DNA of 64,000 nt from Aotearoamyces nothofagi. Lineage: Eukaryota > Ascomycota > Leotiomycetes > Leotiales > Tympanidaceae. The stretch is from the NCBI GenBank assembly GCA_015345905.1, contig JADDTR010000003.1, positions 1,364,001-1,428,000 of the forward strand, given 5' to 3'. How positions within the stretch are numbered: position 1 is the first letter of the stretch; every line of letters begins with the position of its first letter. This document shows positions 10,953-22,200 of the stretch, one piece after another. A program made the position numbers and the translations under genes. Below the pieces are notes generated by a model. It was not told where the DNA came from, ran no database searches, and was given only the letters and a program-made list of their open reading frames with translations.

Positions 10953-13330
10953 TATTTCACGTGACGAAGCTTCGAGACAAGACCATACGAACGATTCTAT
11001 CTATTCTCCCACCAATATGTCCGCTGCTCTTGATGGGTGTTTTTGCAGCTATGCTCGTCGCTTCCGAGGGGCCTCGACGTCGATATTTACCACCAGCCAG
11101 GCAGTCTATCCACCATCAGCCAGGGTACTGTCCGTTAACTAAATAAAGGACATGTATGTATGTATAGCCAAAGTGTTTCTATATCCTGTTGCCGATATGA
11201 TGATATGATACTAAATAACTAACCTTGCTAGCAACTCAGCTTACCTAACTGCCCAACGCGGAATCAATTCCACTCTCTTCCATCTTCCTTCCACCTTCCA
11301 ATCCCGCCCCCAGCCCACCCGTCATCCATCCCACCCCATGCACAACATAAAAGCATCCCAGGATACGAGGGCAAGGGACGGCATACCGCATGAGATAGGA
11401 TAGATAGGGCCCTTCTCTACCGGCACTCCAGTACATTAACCCAGAACACCTACTCCCGCGGAGCCCTGTTGGAGATCACCACGACCCCAAAGGAGTTCGC
11501 CTAAATCAACCAAGTGGAAATATGCTACATGTCTCCTGCAGCTCGGAAATCCGCCTTTCCCGAATTTGGAAAATTGAAGAGGCGAATTTTCACACGGCGG
11601 GCCTGGAGACGTGGATTATCCTTGGGGGCCGGAAAGGAGGAATTACTGGCGGACTGGGTCTGTTTATTATAAAGGACAGATGTTGCTATAGGTATAGATA
11701 CATACGGGTACGCGAGCTCATGCAGGAGGGATTTGTCATAATTAGTTAGGTTTACTCGGGTACAGTACCAACAGGTGTCTTCGGTATCCCTTTTGAGGTT
11801 TGTGCACCGGTACAAATGAGCCGAGTGGTGCCGACTATGAGAGTCAGCAGAACAACAGAGTACCTTGGTTCAATGATCAGTCTACCTACCTACTCGCAGT
11901 GATGCACGGTAAGTATATTCTTACCATACCTAGCTAGCCAACCTTCCTCCGTATCCATCCATTTTGGCCGTGGTCGTGTGTTTAGGGACTTTTATCAGGA
12001 AATTTCGGCCTCCGTCACCGCTATGCAGGGTCTTCAGCAAATAAATAACCATTATACGTCGTGGGACGTTGTTGATGTCAGCCTTGAGTTATCATAACCT
12101 CCTTGCCTCACTTACCCTGGAAACCTCCGAACACGCAAGCAGCCCCCTTGTTCAGGAAGAAGCTAGAATTTGTTCTAGAAAATTCCATGGATTGTTCGCT
12201 GACTCTGCTAACGCCGATGTGCTCAAACCGCACGATGCAACACTTCTCCGTCAAACCCTACCATAGCCATCTGAGCAGTACCTCTCCATCCTTCAAGATC
12301 CAGGCATGTGTTGGTGTCTCTAAGCTTGTCCGAGTTTGGAACTTAGTCAGCTGCATAGAGATTAATTCCACGAATAGTGAGTCAGAGGATCACTTCACCG
12401 TGATAAGACGGTGAAGACTAGAGGAGATGTGTGTTGTGGATAGACTAACTATCGGCCTACCCTCTGTAGATCTTCACGAGGAAGAGGCTGCGAAGAGCGT
12501 TGTGTAATTGGCACTTCTGAGCCTAGAGGATGAAATAAGTGTGCAAATTCAAGCTCAGCATAGCCACCACCAGGGATAATGAGATGGCCAGGAACCCCTC
12601 GAAGCTCTCGGATTGATGACAAGTCTAGAAACAGCTTGACCCACCGAAGCAAAACAACCTTGATATCTTGGGCCCATTTTCTGAAGAGACCAACGCTGTA
12701 TCGACGGTGTTCAGTTGCAGTCTGTCAAGAGCATATATTGCAGACGAGGTCTAAACCGTCTGATGACGCGCGATAATATATAACAAATAAATAAAAAGTA
12801 TGACTTAGTCTAATATGCTTATCTGAATGCCAAGAACTCTATAAAGATCGGCTGGGATGGTTATCATTCGTTAATCGTTGTCGGCACTGGCGTGAGATAG
12901 ACAGCATGAAGTCTTCAGAGTTGATAGTTGTCCAGGTTGAGGAAGCAGCGATACATACCGGGCCCCTGTCCACTGTCCCCGGCTTGTTCGGATGGCTCTG
13001 TCGAGTCGAAAATATGCAGATCACCACGATCGGGATCTGGGTTCCGCGATTGAGTATTCCGAGATGCCGTGGTGGTATTGCTCCTGAAAAGCCTGAAAAG
13101 GGGTGCCTTCCACTGTAGATGGTGTCCTGGTGTGCTCCTTATCGCCGCAGATGTTGAAGATTTCGGAGATGTTGAAGATGAAATACCTTGACCCCGCCTT
13201 TTCGTTAGCGACTCCAACATGGCTTCAGGGTATGTCTTTGGTCAATACCGGCTCTAACAGAGCCCATTGGCTTGGGATGTGCAGCGGTGGGTAGCTGGGT
13301 GGCACGGAATGGCGGTGACAGGACACGGCT

Positions 13331-13420
13331 GGCGATGCAGGTGATGCAGGTGTTGATGGTGATACAGGTGTTGATAGCGCTGCTGGTGATGATGGTGATG
13401 CTGGGGATGCTGGTAATGTT
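13331..13420. repeat. Degenerate GGTGATG-type tandem repeat
   Basis: Imperfect tandem array of GGTGATGCA and GGTGTTGAT-like units. It explains a Ser-Pro-Ala-rich open frame on the minus strand that I do not accept as a gene. Confidence 0.75.
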
Positions 13421-14736
13421 CCATATTCTTCGAGCATTCTACTTCGCAGGTCGGCAGGGCGGGTGGCTGGTGCTAACGGGGCGAGATGGATGTGGCATAG
13501 AACTGTCTTGAGTTGTCAACAAGAGGGCGTTAGCAGTGTCGGTGGTAGCCGAGGAGGGGGCCGTATGCCGAGCATCAACCGGATGAGGTAAGTTGCTGAT
13601 ATCAACCTGCTGGTTTGAGGGCGACGAAGGCTCGAGGCCCGAGGCTCGGTCAGCGCGAATGCGAGTGACGGACGGGTGCTGTTCACTGAGCTGAGTGCTC
13701 AGGGCTGCTCCTTCGCCACTCCTGACAAAGCATATGCTGGACACCATCTGTGGCGATATTGTACAAGTACAAGTACATACGCGGTGGTGCTTGTGTGCTC
13801 AAGGTACCTTATCTTCGCTATCGGCCCCCTCATCAAGATCCATAAGCCATGCCTGTCAGCTCTATATTCAGCGAACGATGCCCTGTCGGACAGCAACGAG
13901 GCCCTGGGAAAGGGCCCTGGGAAGGTCTCTGCAGCCCTGTAGAAATGCAGTTTAAATCCCCTGCCAGCCGCCAAAATGGCTGTTAATTGAACCGCTTTCA
14001 CCAAGTGTCTCTATAAAGCTATACAAGGTGCGGAGTAGTTTCTTTGCATACCGTGTATACTTGGTTTACAGCCTACTGGCGGCGTTAACTTCGTATAGTC
14101 CAGGTACCTTGTGCTGCAACGGACTTGCAGCACAGTACAGCCTGCTCCATTTCGAGATCAACCGTCGACAGCTTAAACTCGCTTTCAGCGCATATCCAGT
14201 GCATATCAGCCCTGTTAGCTGTCAAGGCTGTCCAGCACGTCAAATCTCGCCGTGCCTGTCCCCCATCCGCCACCCCCCATGGCAACTCCTGCCCACCAAG
14301 CCTTCTGCACTCTGACAAAAGGAACATGTACAATAAATATCCCTCCCTGTATCAACTCTAGCACGGCAGAAAACGGCGTCCGAGGAAGATTTAATACCCC
14401 GGACCGGTGATGAGTCGAGCCGCCAAAGCCGCCATGTCGCATTTCTGATCTTTCCCAGCAGCATCCCGGTGCTTTATTACTGGTGTCGCTATGCACAGCT
14501 GCTGATGCTTGTCGCCCGATGCCGTTCAGGCTCCGGCCTCGCGATATTCGGACGGCCATCATAAGAAGGCTGCGAGGCACTTCTGTCGCTGACTTTCTTC
14601 TACAGTCCATTCTACCACGTCTGAGCATTGTTCTGCTCTGGTAACTTACAGGGTACTACATCTTGCTATCTCTCAACTACGAAGAAACTGTCGTCCCCCC
14701 AGACTTCTCGATCCAGAGTTGCATTATCCATTCATC

Positions 14737-15602
14737 ATGGACGACTTTGTCATACCAGAGCTTGCCGAATCGTTTCCCTATGCCCTTGCTGCCCCAGAGC
14801 AACACTCTGGAAATGTATCTACAGGTTCCAGCTCAGGCTGGTCAATAGTCAGTAGATTCTTCTGAAGTCATTTATATTCCAGCCTTTGTATGGAAGAGGT
14901 AATACTTACTCTTGAAAAGGACTCGGATCCGCAACAAAACTACCCACTCAATCCATCCTACTGGGCAGAAATGCAACCGTACATCTGCAAATCTCCAACA
15001 AGCCCCTATAAAGTCTCCAGTCCGGGCGATACTCCTGGCGATTTTGGCATAGACGACGATTACTCCAAGCTCACTGAAGAGAGTTTACAAAGCGGCAGCA
15101 GGAAAAAGGTCACACCTGCAGTCCTCTCAGTAAGTTCCTCTCAAGACACTACTCCAACCCTCTAACCCATAAGCTCGAACCAATTCAAGCTGAACCTAAC
15201 ACTTCCTAGCGGCGCCGAGCCCAAAACCGTGCGTCGCAACGGGCCTACCGTGACCGCAAAGACCGTCGTGTCAAAGACCTCGAAGAACAGCTCGAAGAGA
15301 TGAGCAGCCGACACGAGAAGCTTTGTGCCGAGCACGAAACCTTACAAGCCGAGCTTGAAGAGATGAAGAACGAAGAACGGGCTTGGAAAGAGGAGCGAGC
15401 TGAGCACGAGCTCAGGAAAGAGAAGGAGAAAGACGAGAAGCAGCCTGCCAAGCGCCGCTCCGCAACTCCCGTCCTGGTAATCGATCCCGAGACCCTGCAC
15501 CCGCTGAAACTCGCCAGCGGCGACAAAGACTCGGCCTTTCTACTCAAGGTCGTCATCTGTAAGAAGTGTTTTGGCGGCGCAGAGGATATTCATGGTGCTT
15601 GA
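14737..15602 (+). CDS. bZIP transcription factor, Yap-like
   Basis: Nuclear DNA-binding regulator. The last intron is clear (15130-15209, GTAAGT...CCTAG). Exon 3 then opens with the basic region RRRAQNRASQRAYRDRKDRR followed by a heptad zipper and a charged coiled coil. The N-R-x-x-Q-R-x-Y/F-R signature is that of the fungal Yap/Pap1 group. The start MDDFVIPELAE at 14737 has a good ATGG context. The first intron is uncertain: 14841-14882 (GTCAAT...CCAG) and 14848-14919 (GTCAGT...AAAG) both keep frame. With the first choice the protein is 247 aa. The C-terminus is short and lacks the cysteine-rich redox domain of Yap1 itself. Target genes cannot be inferred. Confidence 0.8.
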
Positions 15603-15799
15603 CACTCCGCAAAGCGTCACTATCATTAGAACAGTTTAATATCGATTTTCGACATTTGCGGGGGTTTTCTGATGGCACAAGCTTGTTGAGCGACACAGTT
15701 CCGAGCGCAGTAGCTGATCCGGATTCATGTTCTGGCGTTGGGCGGGCAAAGCCTATCCCGGGTTTAATGGAGGCGTTGATATAGGTCGGGATACAGTAC
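15603..15799. other. 3' flank of the bZIP gene
   Basis: Moderately GC-rich DNA after the stop codon, probably 3' UTR. Nothing else was recognised. Confidence 0.4.
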
Positions 15800-16440
15800 C
15801 TAGCAAAGCATTTTCATACACGAACACTCTTTGACTTTATGTTTGACTTATACACTAGCCTATTGTGTCTAGTGTATATTGAGTTCCCTATATCTACACT
15901 CTCATCTCTACAGCCTCTGCTTATTAGAGTAGCCTGCTAAAAGTAACTTGTAGCTAAGGACTTTACTAATATTAGCCAATATCAGCTAGATAATATTAAT
16001 AATCTGTTAACTATATAATATATAACCTATCAAGAGCTATTAAAGATTCTATTTTCAGCTTTTAGCTAGATGATTTAGAACTGTCTAGAAAGTTGAACTA
16101 TATAAGAATATAAAAGTCTAGAAAGATAACAAATATCTATCTAGTCTAGAAAAGAGTAAATAAAGAAAAGAGGAAGAAGTCTTTCTGTCAATATTAGAGA
16201 GTCTTAGTTATAGCTATAAGTGATATTATACTACTTGGCCAGCTTTATTTGTCTACTCTGACTGGCTCTATAATACAATCTCTAGTTGTTGTAAGGAAGC
16301 AAATAGTAACCATTATAGGAATAGATAATAGGTAAAACAATTAGAATACGACCTAGAAAATAGCAAATATATACTTTTACTATTAGTATAGAACTCTTGA
16401 TTTATATGCGAAAGTATATTATAGATCTACTGCACCACGC
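15800..16440. repeat. AT-rich RIP-like island, degraded repeat
   Basis: Roughly 640 bases with a sharp drop in GC, almost no CG dinucleotides and a great excess of TA, CTAG and TTATA-type words. All frames are full of stops. This is what repeat-induced point mutation leaves of a former repeat. The element family cannot be recognised. Borders are set by eye from composition. Confidence 0.65.
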
Positions 16441-16521
16441 GTTATCAAAGTGCGAGGAGAATTTGACCGAGATCTTTAGCGTTGTTGGGTCAGAGTATCC
16501 TTGGGTATCATATATCTTCTT

Positions 16522-17404
16522 TCAGATCGCTTCCTGGCTGCTTGCCTCAGCCGATAGTCCTTCCTCGCCATAGGACTTGTCCGTCTTCTCTGTTTTCCTC
16601 CGCATCCTGCGTTCCTCCTCTATGACCTTCTCCTCGTCCGACATTGTAAGCTGCTCGTCCGGCGTTGGCTGACGATACTTCCTCTTTATTCGTGCAGGCT
16701 TCACACCCTGTAATAGTATCGACTTGTCGTTCCATTTCTCTGCTTTGGCCAGCAATGTACACAGTGTTTCAGGATCGACTATAACAGAGGAATCGGGAAG
16801 CCCATTTGATAGTGCTTGGACGGCGAAGTTATTAAGAGGGAGCTCGAGGCCAGATGATGAAAGGATGGGATTGCCTTCGGCGTCTCTGAAAGGCTGCTCT
16901 ATGTCAGTAATGTCACCAATAGTCGTGGAGCATATTTACCTCGTTGTCAAGCTCCTGGATGACTTCGCCCTCAGGCTGCCCTTCATCGCCTGGCGACATC
17001 TTCAACCGCCAGATTGAAATACTGGCTTCCTTTGACTTCTTGTATTCTAAATCGATTCCAACCATTACTCTGATCCCACCATCCGATGCAAGTAGGTAGT
17101 TTTCTGCCAGGTCAACTAAGCTCTTCTGCTTCTGCGAATATGAGACTTCAATTACAACGCCAGGCCATGCAGCATCCTCATGATGGAACCTTATATCAGG
17201 CACACGTTTGAACTTTTTACCGTCCTCTTCGAAGTGTATTGCACCGCTTACTGAACTGATTTTGTCGATAAAAGGCTGCGTCTCGACTTGATTATTATCG
17301 ACCGGATTGCGAGAAGGCGGAGCACGGACGGAATGCAAAAGATAGAGAAGAGCAGTGTTCTCAGCACAGGTAACGACAAGTGAAGGAGGAGTATTCGATG
17401 CCAT
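16522..17404 (-). CDS. Putative PD-(D/E)XK nuclease-fold (Uma2-like) protein
   Basis: Two exons, 16940-17404 and 16522-16893, with a 46-base GTAAAT...GCAG phase-0 intron, give 278 aa from a true ATG. Residues 55-130 resemble the restriction-endonuclease-like Uma2 fold: VPDIRF (D70), a hydrophobic strand ending VIEVSYSQ (E86), then a helix with K92 and K94, Y103 and a strand near RVMVGID. That gives the acidic residues of a D...E-x-(K/S) site, but the usual Lys two residues after the Glu is Ser. The C-terminal 80 residues are charged, basic and probably coiled (EEERRMRRKTEK). It lies between a RIP-like island and a tRNA gene, an accessory-type setting. Substrate and role are unknown, and activity is not proven by these motifs. 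Confidence 0.7.
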
Positions 17405-18430
17405 GCTGTTGTATAAGACGGTCTAAGTAGTGCCGGAGACGGGTATTCGCAACAACAAGATCTTATCGGGTCCCTGTAAACATCTTTATAACGAGATATA
17501 TACCAGCATACCGGTTTGTAGCTACTGTAGTAGGTGCACAGGACACACATATCGGAGTGCAATTGCATATATATACAACACCTCTACGCCGATCTCCACA
17601 CCAGCCCCGCTAGACCGACATGAAACGTCTATATAATTCAGACGTGCAGAGATTACGGTTCCGTGTCATTCCTCCCTCCGCCTCTCCCCCTCTCTCAAAC
17701 CCCATATCTCCCACCACCTTCCCAAATCCCGCTGCCATCAGCACCCGTGACTGCTCCCCTCCCAGGCCCGCCACGCCACGCCAACGCGCAGCACAGCACC
17801 ACCAAAGCAGCCAAGCGTCATCGCCCAGATCCTGTCAAGACAGAATCTCAAAGCCTGCATTGTCTGTTACACAGCGATCAGGGTCCTCAAGAGCGGCAAC
17901 ACCTGCCGAGACGTATAATAAATACCCCATCTTATCCAAACTCTATCTCTCTCTCTCTCCTTTTCACTTTCTCGATTCCTTTCTTTCTCTCGCTGCTGCT
18001 GTTGATAAGATTTCTTTATCGGGAGCTTATCAGTTATCTATCTATCTATCACTACCGCTCTGCTGGACTACCCGTGATTAACCGAATCCAACCGAACTAA
18101 GCGACTCTGACGGCCGGCTGTGGCAGCGGCGGCCTGTGCAGGAATTATAATATCATGAGAACCATGATTTCATTCTCAGAAATTGGTAGACCTGTTGTCG
18201 GTAATACGCTGTGATTTAAAACATAGATATCTAGATACCTTGTCGTAGAAGATATACACATAAAATATTTATTTAATTTTCGATTCTATCGATGACGGCG
18301 CAAAAGAAACGAGAGCGGCAAATAAAATAAATAACCCAACGAAGTACGCGTGCCCAAAAAATGATCCAAAAAATGATACAAAAAAATGCAAAAAGAGAGG
18401 TGTTGACGAATCGTCAATCCTCGGGAATTG
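17405..18430. other. Intergenic, pyrimidine-rich
   Basis: About 1 kb. The plus strand at 17660-18070 is rich in C and T, which keeps two overlapping frames of about 150 codons open with low-complexity, Ser/Pro-rich translations. I do not accept either as a gene. TCTA repeats occur near 18038. A 7-base inverted repeat (TTGACGA...TCGTCAA) lies at 18403-18417. A T run on the minus strand at 18390-18394 could end Pol III transcription of the tRNA. Confidence 0.5.
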
Positions 18431-18466
18431 AGCCCGAGGCGGGGCTCGAACCCGCGACCTTGAGGT

Positions 18467-18478
18467 AATACTCTTGTA
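18467..18478 (-). other. Canonical 12-base tRNA intron in the anticodon loop
   Basis: Lies between positions 37 and 38 of the tRNA-Lys body, the standard place for nuclear tRNA introns cut by the SEN endonuclease. Its AAGAG can pair with the CTCTT of the anticodon loop. Confidence 0.7.
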
Positions 18479-18497
18479 TAAGAGCCACACGCTCTAC

Positions 18498-18556
18498 CTG
18501 TGCGATTGTTAGTTAACCGAATCGACTGCTGATCCTGAAATTGCTGAGCTGCTTAC
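18498..18556 (-). other. 59-base D-loop insertion with spliceosomal-intron signals
   Basis: On the minus strand the insert starts GTAAGC, has TTAACTAAC 12-20 bases before its end and finishes GCACAG. These match the 5' splice site, branch point and 3' splice site of the fungal mRNA introns in this window, and its length fits them too. Removing it exactly restores a normal D loop between G18 and G19. The bases GGTA occur at both junctions, which could be a 4-base target duplication or simple junction ambiguity. It contains no T4 run that would stop Pol III. Splicing by the spliceosome is an inference. Confidence 0.6.
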
Positions 18557-18574
18557 CGATTGAGCTACCCGGGC

Positions 18575-19264
18575 TGGTTCGTTGGAGACATTTTGCTAAT
18601 TCCTGCTCATATACAAGCGAATGGGGATTTTTTTTTATCGCTTGTGACCGAGAGCGCACCCGGGGGCCCGCCCGCACCGCACACACCACGCGGCGAGGGA
18701 AATAGTTGGCTCACTTTTGCGCGCGAAAGTCAAAGTCGTAAGAGCATGATATTAAAACTCGCCATATTAAACAGCACTTCCAGCACGCCGAGGGCTTCTC
18801 TTAAATTCGCCGAGTTTTGCATCGTAGGTACACGAGAGGCATGTATACATCGTGGCTTTTCTCTTGTTGGGTGATCTTTGCATTTAGTTGAGTAATAACA
18901 CGCGGCATTGGAATATTTAGCAAATGCCCAGCTCTCTTACAAAAATATCGTATCACAATTACACCAGAGAGGCTCAATGATGAAGACCATAAGCCTTCGG
19001 CTATTTATATTCTCGATTCAAGCTGGACTGCTATATCAGTTTGTGTAAAAGTTTTTGAATTTTAGGAATGAAGGCCATCTAGGAGGGAGGCCACTATAGA
19101 AGCAATGCCGCCGTATGTTTCAGAAGGGGTCAAATGTAATGTAATGCCCGCGCTATGAATTCATCATCCAAAAGAAACGAAATGCTATGCAATCTCTGAG
19201 AAGGCCAAATGCCCACAGTTGCACTTGACCTATATCCATAAAACGCCTTAATAACGCCATAAGT
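18575..19264. other. Intergenic between the tRNA and the CAF120-like gene
   Basis: About 690 bases. There is a GC-rich patch near 18650-18740, then AT-rich DNA that probably includes the 3' UTR of the CAF120-like gene. No gene was recognised. Confidence 0.45.
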
Positions 19265-22200
19265 CTAGAATCCCCGACCACGAAATCCATGCTGACCACG
19301 TCCCTGACCTTGTTGGGAAGCATGATATTGTTGTTGCTCAGGCGTCGGGACGCGCTGTTGGTTGGGCACCCATACTGGAGGGGGTGCTTCCCATTGTTGC
19401 TGCCGCGGCAGTCCAGGGGAACGCTGAGGTTGAGACGAAGATTGCTGATAGGTCCCTGTGTATGCTTGCTGTGCATACGGTCCATTGTATTGTTCCGAAT
19501 ACTGTTGAGCATTCTGATGCTGAGCTTCCGTTTGTTGCAGTTGGGCCTGCTGTTGACGTTGGTTTATCGCATACTGAACAGCCTGGCTGGTCAATCCTTG
19601 CTTCATGTCCCTCTTCTCCCTCTCACGAGCATCAATTGCACCAACAAGGCCTCCTGTGGGATTTGCAGCTCTGTTAGCTCCACCCATATTGACAAGAGGC
19701 GTCCCGGTGGTACGTGCAAGGTGTTCTTGTTCTCTTGCGGATAGATGACTGGAGAAGTCACCAGATCCCAAAGGACCAAGTGCACTAGACCCACCGCGCG
19801 ATCCTGGACGCTGGAGAAAATCTCCGAAGTTGCTCTGAGGTTTCTGAAGACGGTCACTAGATTGGCTTCGAACTAATGGAGGAGTGGTAGTTTCCATGTC
19901 ACGCGATGATGCCTGGCGTTGATGGGTATACACGGGACTGGCGGCGATAGCAGCTCTTTGCTGAACAAATTGTTCCGGTGTTAGAGCCCGTTGACCTTGA
20001 GAGTTACCGGCAATAGCTACCATTCCTGGCTGCCAGGCGACGTTCCTATTTGGGCTCTGGTTAGGGCCATTGCGATATTGGACCTGTTCAGGAGTAATCG
20101 CGTTTCGGCTTGATCCTCTTGGCTGGTATTCATGATCTTGGGTCTGTGGAGGGCGTACCGGACTCGGGACTCTTGGCAAGGGAGCAGAGGCATAGTTAAT
20201 AGTACGACCAAAGTCAATATTAAGAACAGCATCACTGCCATCTAATCTGGAATTCGTAGTATGATTCTCTGGCCCTGTACCAACGGTCTTTAATACGCCC
20301 GCTCGTGGTTTTTCCCAAGAATCGCGAGACTGAGGAGATTGGTGCGCATCTTCATAAATGCCACTGTGATCGCTATTCTGACGGTATAACTGGGGTTCAT
20401 CTAGCGATGTCGCATTGCTAGCTAGATTCCTCGGTACAACCTTGTCGAACCCTGCTTGGTCTATCAAATAAGTGCCCATAGTTCCAACAGTTGATGGTGA
20501 TGGTGGCAATATTGCGTCTGCTGTGTTCGATACGGGACGTGATGGTAATGGTTTTCTAGTTACGCTCTGTCTATTCTCGATACGAGACAAGCGTGTTGAA
20601 TCTGTTGATGAAGTATGTGCATGGCCTTGCTGACGGCCAGGTCCAGTTGCTGTATGATCCGCAGCAACTAGAGCAGAGGTGCTTTGAGAATTGAACATAC
20701 CAGGTACGACGGGAACACTACTTGGGACCTGGTTATGGGATGCTGAAGGATTGGAATTCGGATATGTCGAGGTATTTGAAGAAATAGTCGCATTTTGAGA
20801 TTGCGAACTGCTTAAAGGAAGGTAGAGGTGATCTTCGGTGGCAGGGGGAGCTGGAGTCGGTGGCAATGGGCGCTCGAAAGAAAGTCGGTTAGTTCTTGCT
20901 GCTACCAGCCCTTCAGTGAGATTGTTATTAGCAATCATCCCACTTGTGTTAGCGTTAGAAAGTACCCCTCTGTCCTCTGAATTTCTTTCCATATTCTGTC
21001 TCCTCTGATCCTCGCTTGTCCTAGGTTGACTTTCCCCCACATTATATGCGGCCACCTCCGCAGTTGCAGCGGCACCACCAGCACTAGCCATCTGAGATAA
21101 GGTGGCGTTAGACATCCGACTCCTAGCCCTTCGCAATTCTGGTGAGGGGCAAGGCCTGCTAGACGGTAGGGTACCAGAGGCATGTGAAAAGGCAGGTGGC
21201 GCAGCGACCGGTTCAACGCGACTTGGGGTCTGTAGGTCTTGCAATTCACGTACAGGGGAGCTTCTAGCCGTCTCATCTTCAGACTGACGCTCAGGGGTAT
21301 CTTCTATACCTCCCTGATATTTCAAGCCGGAGCCCTCGCGAGGGAGACCGTGACCATGACGAGGAGGTGTAGGAGCAGATTCGTAGCTACCATCGAGTCC
21401 GGGAGGGCTCTGCTGAGGATAACGATCCAGTCCTTGCGACTCCGAGACAGACCGGTAGTGCGATTGCGGCATGATGGGTGGTGGGGCTTGAAGTGATCCA
21501 GAACCTGCAGGTGCTGAGTCTGTGCGTGGGAATCCGTTAAATTGGGGGTCTTGAGACTGGGCTTGGCCCCAAGTGATAGACGGGGGGGTCGATCTGACAG
21601 ATGCTCCGTCATTAAACTCCCTGCGACTGGTAGAAAGTCTAAGGCTATTCCGGTTTCTTCTGCTGCTATATCTGCTGTTTGTCCTGCTGCCATTTGCAAT
21701 CGCGGTCATGCGCTTGGCAGTCAGTTCTTTCATTTTGTGTCGCCAGTCGACCTCGTGCCAATTTTGACTTCCATCTGTCAATATCAGATTAGACACATCA
21801 AGGATATCTAGATATCCGTATCTTCTCTCTTTTGGCAGTGCAAACATAAGGCTTCGCGGATCCAACGTATCAGCAACCAAGCGATTTGGGCGACCATAGA
21901 GGGCGAATGTGTCAAAGACAGGAAACAGCCAGCGCAACATCATTTCGAATCCACTAACAGCAGCGTGTACCTCTGGCATAACAAACACGAAGCCTTCTGT
22001 GGAGGTTGGAGGATTTGAGTGTATCGTGATTGTACCCTCAACCTTGACCAAGGTCGAAGCATCAATAAGTGGTTTCGACTGAGGATATATGGCGAAGGCC
22101 GAGTAGGCATCTGAAATCGACGCGATCGGCCTGACTTTCTTGGTTTTCTTGGTATCATAAAATTTGACATCGCCTGTAAGGACTGGCGGCTTAGAACGAT

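Larger units (their letters stand above)
8679..14736. other. Long intergenic region without supportable genes
   Basis: About 6 kb in which every open frame is short, lacks recognisable domains and overlaps others in different frames. Visible contents are pyrimidine-rich stretches on the plus strand (about 9830-10110 and 10600-10850), a CATA array at 10918-10952, and a degenerate GGTGATG/GGTGTTGATG tract at 13331-13420. The last part is probably promoter and leader of the bZIP gene. No transposase, tRNA or conserved protein was recognised. Confidence 0.55.
18431..18574 (-). tRNA. tRNA-Lys(CUU) with two interruptions
   Basis: Read on the minus strand. The 5' acceptor GCCCGGG (18574-18568) pairs with 3' CTCGGGC (18438-18432) with one G-T wobble, and the discriminator is T. 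The D stem GCTC/GAGC is complete with the usual AATCGGTA loop once a 59-base insert is removed (18498-18556). The anticodon CTT is at 18482-18480, followed after A37 by a 12-base intron (18478-18467) containing AAGAG, which pairs with CTCTT as canonical tRNA introns do. The T arm GCGGG-TTCGAGC-CCCGC is perfect. The body without inserts is 72 bases plus the discriminator. The one flaw is a T-T mismatch in the anticodon stem (positions 29-41). The A box TAGCTCAATCGG and B box GGTTCGAGCC are both intact, because the insert begins with G. It could be live or a recent pseudogene. Confidence 0.8.

Noticed and set aside
15800-16440. Attempt to recognise a transposase in the RIP-like island
   Set aside because: Too many changes; resemblance to any DDE family was not convincing.
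17620-18100. Two overlapping plus-strand frames of about 150 codons
   Set aside because: Ser/Pro-rich low-complexity translations in two frames of a C/T-rich tract; no domain, no conserved block.
18431-18574. Reading the tRNA-like DNA as a SINE head or two fused tRNA fragments
   Set aside because: Both boxes and all stems belong to one tRNA-Lys body once the insert is removed; there is no SINE tail or second copy in the window.
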